Origin: Trichomonas tenax
Taxonomy: Eukaryota; Parabasalia; Trichomonadida; Trichomonadidae
Direction of reading: 5' to 3'
Assembly: GCA_023091735.1 (NCBI GenBank)
Contig: JALKBU010000081.1
Location: 27,154-91,153 of the forward strand
DNA length: 64,000 nucleotides
This document shows, in pieces, positions 20,577-31,597 of this stretch (position 1 is its first letter; each line of letters opens with the position of its first letter). Under the pieces are notes generated by a model. It ran no database searches, was not told the DNA's origin, and saw only the letters and a program-made list of their open reading frames with translations. The translations under genes and the position numbers were made by a program.

Positions 20577-20900
20577 GTTCTGTTTTTCATATTGCATTTG
20601 TTATATAAACTATTTTGTAGCTCTCATACGATATCATATCAATTTTTCAAAGCAGAATTCAATGAGTATCAATCCAATAGAGAAACATAGTCTTACAACT
20701 TGAAGCGTAATAAAAAGAACGATTATCGAAAATGGTCTATGATTCAAAACTCATTAAATTAGCTTATAAAACTGAATAAATGGAATTAAAATAAAAAATC
20801 TTGAAAATTTTAGAATTCGTTGATAAAAATATCTTTTATATCATTTAAATCAATGTTCAAGAATCAAAATTTGACAAAATGACGTTAGAAAATCAAAACA
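20577..20900. other. Intergenic with upstream motif
   Basis: AT-rich spacer of 324 bp. The only recognisable item is AAAATTTGAC at 20866-20875, about 25 nt before the next start codon, followed by GACGTTAGAAAA. No gene is seen. Confidence 0.4.
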
Positions 20901-21902
20901 ATGCTTGATAGATTAGATGAAGACTATAAAGATATGTTTGGTCTAACCAATTCCAAATCAATTAGCGACAGGAGGGATACTATTCAGATGCCAAGAAGAG
21001 AAAGAGTCTTTGAAAATGACCCCGAATCAAATACATTTACACCAGAAGTTAATAAAGTTTTACAAAAACTTGATGCAAACGAATGCCTAAAGCCAGTTAA
21101 GATTCTTCATAATCCTTTCAAGAAAGAGTTACGAGCCTCAAATCAAAGATTAGCACAAGTTCGTCGTGGAGTTCCATTGATGAAGGTTATTCCAGAAACC
21201 CCAGTGGTATACCCATTGCTTGAAGAGAAACTCAAGTATAATGGCATTGGGGATGTTATCTCTGAATTACCACAAGATTATAAATCAGGACTTATTAAAA
21301 AGGTCGATTTTGTTATTCCTGTTACATCCAGACCAGTTAAACCACCTCCACTCTCAGCACGTCTTAATTCAGCAGATTTAATCACAAAAAGAATACAGAG
21401 ATTAATGATAGAATCAGATAAAATGACATTACAGTACCACAACGAAGTTATTGCAAACCTCAATCACGCAAATCAGAGAAGAACTCGTGTGATGAAACAA
21501 TTTAACTTAGACTTAAACAAATACGGATACAAAGAAGCTTCTAGAAGAGCTAAGCGCGCTGCGCAGAAAAGTCGTCTACGAGTTATTTCAAGTCACCCAT
21601 GGTGGCCAGAATTCATTGAGTATGCTTTCTCTCAGCTTGTGACATCAGAGGAAAACAAGCTGATTCACGAAATATCAGAGACACAGAACTTAAACGGACC
21701 CCAAATAATGTCATTTATGAAGAAAGTATCCGAAGAATTTCACAATCCCCAGAGGAGCCTTGAATTGATCATGTGGATCAACAATAGGTGTAAAGTTATT
21801 GATGAAAATGTACTGAACATTGTCAAAGATCAAGGAATGTTCAAGCCAGAGATTCAAAAGACTCGTGGTCTTAAGAAGATGACTTCTGTAATATATAACT
21901 AA
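20901..21902 (+). CDS. Conserved-looking basic protein of unknown function
   Basis: A 333-residue protein that I do not recognise. The first 30 residues are acidic, then a basic Arg/Lys-rich middle with a Pro-rich linker (TSRPVKPPPLSARLNSADLI, about 140-160), a long basic helix (about 165-230, including NQRRTRVMKQFNLDLNKYGYKEASRRAKRAAQKSRLR) and a more globular C-terminal third beginning SSHPWWPEFIEYAF. No membrane segment or signal peptide. Good codon statistics and length make it a real gene. The basic helix and the neighbourhood would suit a microtubule- or nucleic-acid-binding role, which is only inference. The ATG at 20901 is preceded by an AAATTTGAC motif. Confidence 0.78.
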   Translation: MLDRLDEDYKDMFGLTNSKSISDRRDTIQMPRRERVFENDPESNTFTPEVNKVLQKLDANECLKPVKILHNPFKKELRASNQRLAQVRRGVPLMKVIPETPVVYPLLEEKLKYNGIGDVISELPQDYKSGLIKKVDFVIPVTSRPVKPPPLSARLNSADLITKRIQRLMIESDKMTLQYHNEVIANLNHANQRRTRVMKQFNLDLNKYGYKEASRRAKRAAQKSRLRVISSHPWWPEFIEYAFSQLVTSEENKLIHEISETQNLNGPQIMSFMKKVSEEFHNPQRSLELIMWINNRCKVIDENVLNIVKDQGMFKPEIQKTRGLKKMTSVIYN

Positions 21903-22554
21903 CTGTTTGTATTGTATTAAACTTGTTTGCTTCACCTGATTCTCTATTATATTTTATCAAAGATTTTAAATTTGGTTTTTGGAGCGGATGAACATCTAAA
22001 GTGTAATGCCATATGGCCATGTAATATGATTGCAAATGAAAGAACACGTGGTTCATGTTCGCTAAAAATTTTGCAATATAATTTGGTTAAAATTAAAAGT
22101 TCTCCGGTAGACTATCTAGCAATAGATAAGCAAATCTGAAATAATCTTGAAATGGCCCCTACAGACAAAATTTAGAAAATTTCGTCGACATTGATGGTTT
22201 GCAAATCAATCTAACAAAAATTGACAAGTTTATGAAGAAAATTATTTCCTTAATTATGAGTAGCTAATCATTTCTTCTAAATTGTTTCGTCAGAATTTGA
22301 TTTTGGTTCTCTTTGCCTTCAAAATCTGAAAAGTATTTGATGCGGCTGGAGGATGTGTCAACTTTTTTCCCAAAAATAATTTTAAACTGAAAATGATTGT
22401 TACATAATCCATACATCATTATTTTTTTAAAAAGTTGTGATACACAAATATAAACTATGTACAAATCATAAAATCGAACAGATTTGTAGCACTCAATTTT
22501 CTGTTCTCTCAATAATTTTGAGATACATCTCAAATTTGGGCAATCAAACATTTG
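21903..22554. other. Intergenic, no gene seen
   Basis: AT-rich 652-bp spacer. Short frames on both strands (up to about 95 codons) have biased, low-information composition and no recognisable domain, so they are not called. Confidence 0.4.
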
Positions 22555-23743
22555 ATGTTCTTCTTCCTCTTGTCTTTGCTTTCTAATTCCATAGAGATGA
22601 AAGCCTTGTCTAGCGATAGACTCATGACCTTCTCCCAGTACGGATTTGTTGAAGGAGGAAAATACTCCCTTTTAGCTATACTAAATCAAACACAAATTTC
22701 AGCTTATCCATGCTTTCGCGCGAAGGATACAATGCAGGAAAGACAAAATCCTTTGATTTCTGTGAGAACCAGACAACATATGGCACAGTTTCTGTATCAA
22801 ATATTTCGGATGATCTCTCAATCATAAATTGGACCGGTGAAATCACTAAGGCTGGAATCTATCAACCAGTTATTATGATATGCCAACCAGAAGTCCCACA
22901 ATATTCAGTCACATATAAGGCTGATAATCCAATAATTCATCTGGATTATCGTTATTTGCAGGCTTCACTGATCTCAAAGATCTTTGCTTTCATATTCATT
23001 GGTATATCTGTCATTGGTGTTCTGAATTGGTGCTTCCATCCACAGTTTTTAATTCCAATCCATATCTCAAATACAATGACATCCATCTCTGCATCAATCA
23101 TGTATACATTTCTCTATATGTACTATAACACACTCCCAGGATTAAATGAAATCACATTAAAACAGCGATTTCTGACATCATTCTTCCTCGCCTTGATGAT
23201 AACATTCTCCCTCATTACCGGATACATGGCTGTTACAGGCTTTTCTATTATATCAATGTATATTCATCTCTTACCGTTTGCTTTACAGGTTGGATCTTCT
23301 ATTCTCCTTGGAGTTTGCATCTTCTTCCTTGATTTCGGCATGGGCATAATTTACAGCATAGTTGTTGGCCTATTTTCCGTTTCGATTTTAATCTTTGTTT
23401 TATATATGCCTTTTTGTCGAACTTGGCAAACTTGTTTGCATTACGTAATGAGACTTCTGATGAGACAAGCAAACTCAAAATCAAACTTTCCATCAAGGCA
23501 ACCCTTATTTGGCTTTCCTCTTTAGTCTTTTGCTTGATTACTGCTCCTCAAGAAGTCGGACACAATATGTTATTCGGACTGTCTCTTGCTTTGTTGATTC
23601 AAAATGGCGGACTATGCTTGTGTTTCACATTTTCAGGCGGATACACAACAGAGAAAGAGTTGGAACATGATAACGATATCATATTTATTGAAGATCCTAA
23701 CTCTAACTGCCTCAGTATGATGCAGACTGTTGAATCCGCTTAA
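22555..23743 (+). pseudogene. Seven-helix membrane protein (GOST/Lung-7TM-like) with two frameshifts
   Basis: Three successive open frames overlap and together make one protein plan: a signal peptide (from ATG 22555, FFFLLSLLSNS), a beta-rich luminal domain with several N-glycosylation sites (NQT, NIS, NWT), then about seven hydrophobic helices beginning near 22960, and an acidic cytoplasmic tail ending at 23743. That plan suits the GOST family (TMEM87/GPR107-like, Golgi or cell-surface). The breaks lie near 22714, at a CGCGCG run, and near 23403, at a TATATAT run; at each, the shift equals two extra bases or one missing base. A pseudogene, a sequencing or assembly error, or (less likely) translational frameshifting would all look like this. 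Coding character is kept in every part, so any decay is recent. Confidence 0.6.
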
Positions 23744-23912
23744 ATGTCATTGACATCCAAGCATTTTTTATTTATATTAGTTTTAAGCACTTTTCCTTCT
23801 GTTATATATAGTATCAGATGTAGTAAATTATATAAAGTAAATATGTTATGGCTTTTGCATAATTTATGTTTAATTCCATAAACTCAAAGGTATTTCTAAA
23901 AAGCGACAGCAA

Positions 23913-25400
23913 ATGGCAGATAGTGACGAGGAAAAAACTTCGGAGGAGTATTACGAGGAAGGATACAACTACCTACAAAAGGCTCTTCAAAGCTACAGAA
24001 ATTGCCATGAAATGGGACACTCATTAGGTGAAAGAGCCTTTGATATTATTCGCGCTATCTTAGAAGTCATTCCTAAAAACTCAAAAACCGGATTTTCGAG
24101 ATACTTACAGAAAGCAGAACATGGTGATACAGAATCTCAGTTCTATCTCGGTGTTATGTACGAGAATGGCGAAGGATGTAATCAAAACTTCCAGCAGGCC
24201 GCTCATTACTACAAATTGGCTGCTGACAAGGGAATTGCAGCAGCACAGAACTACTTGGCAATCATGTATCAACTTGGAAAAGGAATTGAACAAAATTTGC
24301 CTGAAGCTGCCAAATATTTCAGACTTGCAGCTGACCAAAACCTTGCTGCCGCTCAATTCTGCCTTGGCTTGATGTACGAGCAAGGTGATGGTGTCGAACA
24401 AAATCCAGAAGAAGCAGCTCGTTATTATAGACTCGCTGCTGATCAAGGTGATGTTGATGCACAGTGCAACCTCGCTGCTATGCTTTACAAGGGCGCTGGT
24501 ATTCCTCAGAATCTTCGTGAAGCTGCAAAATACTTCAAGCGTGGTGCTGTTCAAAATGATCCAGATTCTCAATGCAACTTTGCAACAATGCTTCTCAAGG
24601 GTGAAGGTGTTCGTCCTAATGTTGCAGAAGCTGCTAGATACTTCAAGTCTGCTGCTGATCAGGGTCTCCCAGAAGCTCAATTTTGTTATGGTCTTATGCT
24701 TGAAACAGGTAATGGTGAGCGTCTTGACTCAGAAGCTGCTATCAGGTACTACAGGAAAGCTGCTGATGCTGGACATCCACTTGCTCAAACAAATCTTGCT
24801 AAGATGATGAGAGTTGGTCGTGGTACAATGAAGAACCCACAAGAAGCTGCTAACTTCTTCGAGAAAGCCTATAAGTCTAATAATACAGAAGCGAAGGCTT
24901 ATTTCGGTGAAATGAAGCTCCTCGGCGAAGGCACATCAAAGGATGTCAATCTTGGTATAACTCTTCTCCTTGAAGCTGCAGAACAGAACGAACCTGCAGC
25001 TTTGATTTGGCGTGGTGAATTTAAGATCGCAGAAAACAATATTGAAGATGGTGTTAAGGATATCATGACAGCGGCAGACTCTGGACTTTCACGCGCATTA
25101 TTCGATCTTGGTTTCTTAACTATGAAAGGTATTGGAGTTGAAAAGGATGTAGCTGAGGGTGCAAATCTTATCAAGCAGAGTGCAGATGCACCTGACAGTG
25201 GTCCTGATCAACACTATGTAACATCAGAATTATACGCTGCTGGTAATGGTCTTCCTGAAGATGATAACGAAGCCGATAGATACGCAATTTCAGGTGAAAG
25301 AAGCAACGGTGCCCCTATCTTGTACGATTATATATTGTCTATGTACCCTGACGAAGAGAAGACATTGGAGTCAATGATTCATTTACTTGTTGAAGAATAG
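23913..25400 (+). CDS. Sel1-like repeat protein
   Basis: A 495-residue protein built from about 10-11 tandem Sel1-like repeats of 36 residues (consensus AQFxLGxMYExGxGVxQNxxEAARYYKLAADQG), from about residue 70 to 440, after an acidic 20-residue head and a short helical lead. Sel1 repeats form an alpha-solenoid used for protein binding, for example in ER-associated degradation adaptors and signalling scaffolds; such proteins are expanded in trichomonads. No signal peptide or kinase domain is present, so a cytosolic scaffold is likely. The later repeats (from about residue 300) diverge more than the first seven. The start is the ATG at 23913. The 191-codon open frame on the other strand is a shadow of the repeats. 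Confidence 0.92.
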   Translation: MADSDEEKTSEEYYEEGYNYLQKALQSYRNCHEMGHSLGERAFDIIRAILEVIPKNSKTGFSRYLQKAEHGDTESQFYLGVMYENGEGCNQNFQQAAHYYKLAADKGIAAAQNYLAIMYQLGKGIEQNLPEAAKYFRLAADQNLAAAQFCLGLMYEQGDGVEQNPEEAARYYRLAADQGDVDAQCNLAAMLYKGAGIPQNLREAAKYFKRGAVQNDPDSQCNFATMLLKGEGVRPNVAEAARYFKSAADQGLPEAQFCYGLMLETGNGERLDSEAAIRYYRKAADAGHPLAQTNLAKMMRVGRGTMKNPQEAANFFEKAYKSNNTEAKAYFGEMKLLGEGTSKDVNLGITLLLEAAEQNEPAALIWRGEFKIAENNIEDGVKDIMTAADSGLSRALFDLGFLTMKGIGVEKDVAEGANLIKQSADAPDSGPDQHYVTSELYAAGNGLPEDDNEADRYAISGERSNGAPILYDYILSMYPDEEKTLESMIHLLVEE

Positions 25401-26199
25401 TATTTTGTTTATTATATATATATAAAGACATCATATCTGATATGTATAAAATTTTTAGACATATAATATAGTCGTCAATAAAAGGTGTAACGGCCAGGAA
25501 AAAAGTGGAATATCTCAATATTTTCCAGAAAAAAATGGTATGGCTGAGTTCTACATGGCCTTCTGCATTTGCTGAAGGAGTATTCATTAAGATCTATAAT
25601 ATTTCAACTTTTTTAAACACATAGTAAAGACATCACACAATGTTATCTCTCCCTGTGCAAATTATGAAACCACATCAGAAATTGAGTAAGATTTCGAAAA
25701 ACTAAATAATTGTTCATTTACACATACATTGTTATACTACCTGTCACTAGTTCATTTTATTTCCATGTATATGTTTAACAATAAAGCACATCATATTGAC
25801 TTTTCCCTAAATTAATGTATGTATCAAAAAGTCAAACATGTAATACTCTGGGAAACACTGGATGTCAGAGCTTATTGGTGAAATATAGTTTTCATAGGTT
25901 ATCCTAACTGTTCAGTGAATTTGCAATATTGAATGTGAAGAAATAACAGAAATACAATGTGATTGGTTTGCTCATTTCTATTTATTCAAAATTTAATATG
26001 TTGAATTTGTAACAGAACATCTATTGCAGGTACTTCAAAGCAGAGAATAATGAAAATCATAATTTTGAAATCTTGAGATTTTATGAATATACGTTTTCAA
26101 GTGTACCACATCCAATAAACACATTCAAAGGCAAATTATAATCTATTCGCATAAGAACATCAATACAACATAACATATTCGATACCTTTTAAAATTTTT
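25401..26199. other. Intergenic, no gene seen
   Basis: Beginning of a gene-poor stretch of about 7 kb. It opens with a TATATATATATA run after the Sel1 gene stop. I see no supported gene, RNA or repeat in these 800 bp. Confidence 0.35.
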
Positions 26200-26640
26200 T
26201 ATTCTTGCATTTATGGGACTAAAACGAAGTTCCTGAAGAAAAAGAAACAATGTATTGCCCCACAATGTCATGCCCATTAGCTCCTGTCCAAGTTCTACAT
26301 ATTGGTAAAGTAAAATTACGCTTGATGTTGGGAATATTTTTACTTGGACTCTGGAAGAGGCTGATGCACAAAATATTTCTTGATTACAGATGAGAAGTTT
26401 CACATGAATATCAGGCAAATACTTGAAGCTAATATTAAGCGCACCAGCATAGAACTCAAAATGAACGAAGGCAATGAAACAGATGATAATGAAATTTCTT
26501 TTGATGTAGAGACTCTGTATTGACTTTTTAAGCAGATACAAAAGAGGAGGATTACGAAGAAGATGTTGTCCAAATATCCTAAGTCACTGCCAATAGTATC
26601 ATCATCAAAAGTGTGAATCATCCTGGACGAATCAAAACAT
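26200..26640 (+). pseudogene. Decayed coding remnant
   Basis: The plus strand carries short protein-like stretches in different frames: one through 26240-26400, one through about 26370-26523 ending with FDVETLY and a stop, and one around 26535-26580 (KEEDYEEDVVQIS). They look like pieces of an extracellular beta-sandwich plus an acidic tail, but no family can be named. Overlapping open frames on the minus strand (such as 26143-26541) have poor composition and are read here as shadows. Confidence 0.25.
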
Positions 26641-26782
26641 TGTTCCAAAATTGATTCTCGAAGTGATATAAGACCAAGCAATACTATTTTGAAGAATAAA
26701 TATGTTATACCTAATAATGGTAATCATTATATAGCAAGTATATCGCATATTTGAAGTGCTTTTATTAGATATATAATGCTTT

Positions 26783-26872
26783 AAAAAAGTCGGTAGTGGC
26801 GTGCTCCACTTTTAATAGCATTCTGAAAAGCTTTTGAGAGTCTGACATGTAAACCTCACTACCGACTTTTTT
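26783..26872. repeat. 90-bp inverted-repeat element (perfect 16-bp arms)
   Basis: AAAAAAGTCGGTAGTG at 26783-26798 is the exact reverse complement of CACTACCGACTTTTTT at 26857-26872, with 58 bp between. The interior holds TGACATGTAAACC. The arms would form a stable stem in RNA or cruciform DNA, and the outer A/T runs look like a Pol III-type terminator on either strand. A MITE-like mobile element or a small structured RNA gene are both possible. Confidence 0.6.
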
Positions 26873-28078
26873 TTGCTCTTAAAGAAATAACGGAAAAAGT
26901 CAAAATTTTGACCTTGAGATCAGAAAAAAAATTGATAAAGCAGAATTTATAAACAAGGAATAGCATTAACAATATACGCTCAACAAAATTTTCAACTTTT
27001 TGAATTTTCTTTTTCTCCGCTGTTAATTCTAGCTCTAAAGTAGTATATTGTGTATTCGCATCAATACGAAGCAACATTTTTAAGTTTTTTGCAAGTTATT
27101 ACCATGAAAGAAAAAAAAATTGTATTATGGCTAAACTACTGAGGTATACTAGGTATAGCTTGTATGTTTTGTTGGTGGTCGCTATTAAATGTGAACTTTA
27201 TTGGCAAATTATTTCATCATAGCGCTGATATTGTTTTGAATTGAGTAAATTGGTTTACGAGCAACATCTAGATGCTTCTGGCATGGCTTTTGTTTCAAAT
27301 TTTGTGATACAATCTAGCAGCTTTGAGCTTCGTGATTGTAGCGTTGAGCTTCGTGCCCACATAAGCAGGTTTTTGGGTGATCTTTGATACCAAAACTATC
27401 TATCCATGTTGGATTGTAGTGCTGATGTACAAACTTGCGCTTTGATTCATTATTTTTAAATTTTAAACGCTCACTAAAAACGATATGTAAATTTCATATG
27501 TCAAAAATGATAAGTTATCATTGAGAGAGTCACTGCTTTGCCTACTCTTCTTAGAAGCTCAATATATATGAACATCAGTACAGTATATATATGATAGAGT
27601 ACATCATAACTCAAAAACATTTATTACAATTTAGAAATTTCGAAATTATTATCAATCTCGTTAGAACAGATCTGCGCAATAAACGCAAAGGCAACTGTCC
27701 AATGCACTATGATTGCTGCCTTCAAAATGCTAAAAATAGAAAATTTTCAGAACTTCAACTTTTAGAAATCACTTGAAGACGCTGATACATCCCTCAGATT
27801 GTAGCCTCTATATATACATTACAATTATCCTAAGTTGTGTATATTATAGTTTTAATTTTTCAAGATATGTTTTGGAAATGCAGAGTAATTTTTAGAACCT
27901 TTGTTTTTGATAACACGTATTTATCCTACAGGATGCTGTCATTAATACCATTTGATTAAATTTGTATTTGGGAAGTACATATAATTCACAATATTTTTCT
28001 CATAATAGAATCATTATTTATTCACTATCATTAATCTACTTTTCGTCTGTATATTATGTGTGCATGCATATTTTATGA
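26873..28078. other. Gene-poor AT-rich DNA
   Basis: No supported gene. A direct repeat of TTGAGCTTCGTG occurs twice about 18 bp apart near 27325-27355. A 72-codon minus-strand frame (26859-27077) opens with a plausible helical sequence but ends inside the inverted repeat and is not called. Confidence 0.35.
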
Positions 28079-28267
28079 AAATATTTTAAGAATAAAATTC
28101 AAAATTTTCCTTTGTCTACAATTATTGTTGATGTAGAACTTGTTTTACCAAATGAAAACAAAGAAGCTTATGCAAAATTTCAGAAATCTAAATTTGAACC
28201 TAGTTTAATATTGGATGATATCTGCATGGTATATTGTGGTTTTCTTGGGCAGATAGATCCCGTTTGA
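28079..28267 (+). pseudogene. Short coding-like relic
   Basis: A 62-codon open stretch without ATG whose middle reads like real protein (VDVELVLPNENKEAYAKFQ). No family recognised. It lies in the gene-poor region next to a transposase relic and is probably the remains of a gene. Confidence 0.2.
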
Positions 28268-29045
28268 TTGGTATGTATTTAACCGTTTAAACTTGCATAT
28301 TGCAATATTCAGAATATAATTTTTGTCAGAAAGCTGAATGTTTCTTAACATAGAACAAATAGCATAGCATATTCGAGTTTAAAGATAGTTCAAGCAGCAT
28401 TCCAGAAAATGCCCATAATGTCAAATAGAGTTTTTTGAGCCCAGAAGTCTTCAATATAACTCTACAATGAAAGTAAAACTTCATAAAGATGTTATAAGAA
28501 GGTGCAAATGTGCTGCTTAGTTGCAATATTGTGCAGCTATCATGCTCGTATTATTTTTGATAAATATGCATTACATAGAACATACGCTTGCTAAATCTGA
28601 GCCATTAAAGGGGCGAATTATACGAATTTACCGAATGTTTCTAAAATATAGATAAATAAAGAAGCTGATATCAAGTAAAATGCTTATGCACACGATGTAA
28701 GTCATACTTTAATTGCGGTATACATACAATTTGGATGCATTTTCGAGTTTTGTTTTTTAAATACGGATATCTTGTTGTTCTAATAAATATTTATTGAGCC
28801 GTTATATTGCCTTTACATTGTGTAATCTTCTAGACAAAATCAAACAGGAGGAATGATTATTTTGATTAATTTTCCCTAAAAGATGCATGCATTCAATCCA
28901 TATTCAGAAAAATGGATATGCTTTGTCAGTGCAATCCTTTTCAAAGATGCTGGAATCAAGTTCGAAGTTGGAGGATGATAAAACGGTGTGATGACAACTA
29001 AGGTGATATCAAAAGTGACATTTTTGAACCTTTGATGAACTAGCA
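28268..29045. other. Gene-poor AT-rich DNA
   Basis: No gene seen. The terminal inverted repeats of the following transposon relic might lie here, but I could not identify a convincing pair. Confidence 0.3.
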
Positions 29046-29979
29046 AAGGCCATAATTGAAGTTCATGGTGCTCAAACTCTACCAACTAAGGAAGAGTAGA
29101 TTAATAGACTAGCTGATTGTGGTGCTAGATTTAAATTAATAGCAGAAACTGTACATGTTTCTAATTCTCGAATAACAAGAACATTAGACAAGAAGAAACA
29201 AACAGGCCAAGTACCAGAGCCTGCAAAAATTGGTGGGCCTTCAAAAATCACTCCAGAACTCCGAAAATTGATCTGTAATATTACACATAAGCTGGCATTG
29301 CCTTCTTTAGGACAGATTCGCGCTATTTTACACAATGACCATAACATCGAGCTTTCCGAGCCATCAATTTCTATTGTGTTATTGGAAGAAAGGTACATTT
29401 ACGGACAAATTCCTCCAGAGCGAGATTCAAGTCCGGAAAACAAAGAGAAAAGAATGAAGTTATGTGCATTTTTTATTAAGCATCGTTATTTGATAGACAA
29501 TTTGTTTTTCTCTGATGAATGCCGTCGCAAAGGGCAGCCAGATAATTTAACAACATGGATAAACACAAAAATACAGCAATTTATGCCAAAAAAGAAATTC
29601 ACATTCAGTCAAATGTTTTTTTGGAGTTATCTCCAAAAACTTTAAATCGGATTTGTATTTTTCTTCAAACTCAGAAAACAAATATGAATATCGCGAAATA
29701 TTAATAGAGAAAGGTCTTCTTGATTCCATTGTTGAATATAATCCAAATGCCATATTCCAGCAAGATGGAGCCACAATCCATACCTCCAAGTATACAATCA
29801 ACCATATTTCGTCCAAAGTTGATTTACTAACTGAGTGGCCTCCAAGTTCACCTGACTTAAATGTTATTGGAAATGTCTGGCACACAATTAAATTGATTTT
29901 GGTTAACTGGGATCGTGTTGATCCAATACGTGACCTAGAAGATCTGCAATTGAGAATTTATACATTTTGGCAAAATTAA
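29046..29979 (+). mobile_element. Tc1/mariner-type transposase, inactivated
   Basis: Remains of a cut-and-paste DNA transposase. The N-terminal helix-turn-helix part (INRLADCGARFKLIAE, then VHVSNSRITRTLDKKKQTG) and the spacer KIGGPSKITPELRKLI fit Tc1-like proteins. Catalytic landmarks follow: FFSDE near 29510, QQDGATIHTS near 29757 and WPPSSPDLN near 29838. Three lesions are visible: an in-frame TAG at 29097-29099; a frameshift at the T run near 29608-29614, between the two open frames; and glycine in place of the third acidic catalytic residue (I-G-N where Tc1 has I-E-N), exactly 34 residues after the second Asp, so the triad reads DD34G. It cannot be active. Confidence 0.75.
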
Positions 29980-30084
29980 ATTACAATCGACTATATCAAC
30001 AAACTTGTAGACTCATTCTTGTAAAGGTGTATCATCATTTATAAAAATAATGGAAACTTCTACACAAGTATCAAACATAAGAAG

Positions 30085-31597
30085 TTGACACCAGAAGAAA
30101 TTGAAAAATTTTGTAATAATTTTGCAGACGATTCAGATATCACAATAAAGAAGAAAATGGATAACAAAGCTCTGAAAGAATACAAACAAACTCAAGATAA
30201 GTTAAAAGGCCCAATAAAACAAACAAAAGAGATTAGGCAAGCGATTGAATATTTCATTCTTCTAAAAAAGCCAAAGAACATTCAACAATTAGGGGAAAAG
30301 ATTAAATCCGAAAATTACCAGGCAATATGTGATCTTGTTAATTCAAGGATTTATGAAATCGCCGAACTCATCGATGAAAATAAAAATAGAGCTCAAAAGA
30401 AAGTTGAAAAAAAAAAAATACAAGAGAAAGAGTTTCCATTTAAGGTAAAGATAAGTTCGAAAAACTCATTGAGATCCCAAACGAAGCACTTAAAAGAGTT
30501 CGAAGTCTTAAAACAAATGCATTTGTATTGCCTAGGATCGCTTTAGATCAAATGAATCAAATTATTGACGTTAATATTAATCATAGACAGGGTTCAGTGC
30601 AAATTAACCAACCGCAAATACCTGCTCAAACCATGCAAGACATGCTAAATCATTGCACAATTCTCAATCTATATTTAAACACCATGCAGGCTCCAACTTC
30701 ATTTCAACAGTACTATATTGTGATGCAACAATATGGAGCTCCACAACAAGTTTCTGCTCCACAAGAAGTTTTCCCACAATAAAGATCCACTCAACAAGAT
30801 AATATGCCACACAAGCCCTCACGTCAAACATCCGAATCACAAATCATTCCACAACAAGAATCCACTCAACAAGATGATATGGCACAAGAGCCCTCACATC
30901 AGACAAAACATTCCGCAATGAGGATTTGTTCAACAAGCTGATGTTTCACATGATTCCTCACAACGATCCTCTGAATCACAACGATTGGATATTCTTCATC
31001 AAATGGCTATACACAGTGCAATTACTTCTCCGCAAAAATGTTCTGAAGAAGAAAACATCGTCACAGTGAATCTTCTGATTGCTCTAAAGATTTTAAATGT
31101 TAAGGTCAATATAAATACTGATATTGTTGAAAATGAATTCATACAATATGCACAGTTTAAATTAAGACCAATAAAAGAATTCAATCAACGTTCTGGGCAT
31201 GAATTAGAGAATTTTATTCAAGATCTCTCAGATAGAAAAACACTTTTAAAGATTGGAATTTTGATCCAAGGTTACGATGCCTTGTTTTAGCTCTTCAATT
31301 CAAAATGTATTAAATATATTAAGTTTTAGCAAGCACTCGCACACGCAAATTAAAAAATTAATAAGCAAGTATAGTCACTTAGATGAAACAAGTGGTTTCA
31401 AGTTGATTGCTTTATTAAACAAGATTGTTTGGAGAGACATGGATGAGCCATTTCCACTTAATGATTTATTCGATTCATATCTCTCAAATCTGGACAATTT
31501 GACGATTAGTACACTTGATATGTTTCAATTCATGACCAAAATTGACTCTGTTCTTAATCGCGATCTCCAGGAAAAGTTGTTCGAAAGTTTTGTATAG
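30085..31597 (+). pseudogene. Broken gene: Lys-rich helical part, Gln/Pro-rich repeats, helical tail
   Basis: At least four coding-like pieces lie in shifted frames: a Lys/Glu-rich helical part (30085-30546), a Gln-rich part (30528-30782), then 30985-31290 and 31277-31597, both helical. Between 30770 and 30960 are about three degenerate 60-75-bp repeat units coding Gln/Ser-rich sequence (core STQQD then PSHQT). Unit 1 has CAATAA where unit 2 has CAACAA, so a C-to-T change made the stop at 30780; unit 3 is in another frame. This shows decay of a once continuous gene. No domain is recognised. The first piece opens at a TTG and not an ATG. It follows the transposase relic directly and might have been cargo or an insertion target. 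Confidence 0.45.

Noticed and set aside
24105..24680. 191-codon open frame antisense to the Sel1-repeat gene
   Set aside because: It is a shadow produced by the regular codon pattern of the Sel1 repeats; the plus-strand protein has clear repeat structure and the antisense product has no domain.
26143..26541. 132-codon minus-strand frame
   Set aside because: Hydrophobic, low-information product without a domain; the plus strand shows better coding remnants in the same place.
30770..30960. CRISPR-like or satellite array
   Set aside because: The three units are degenerate coding repeats of unequal length, without unique spacers.
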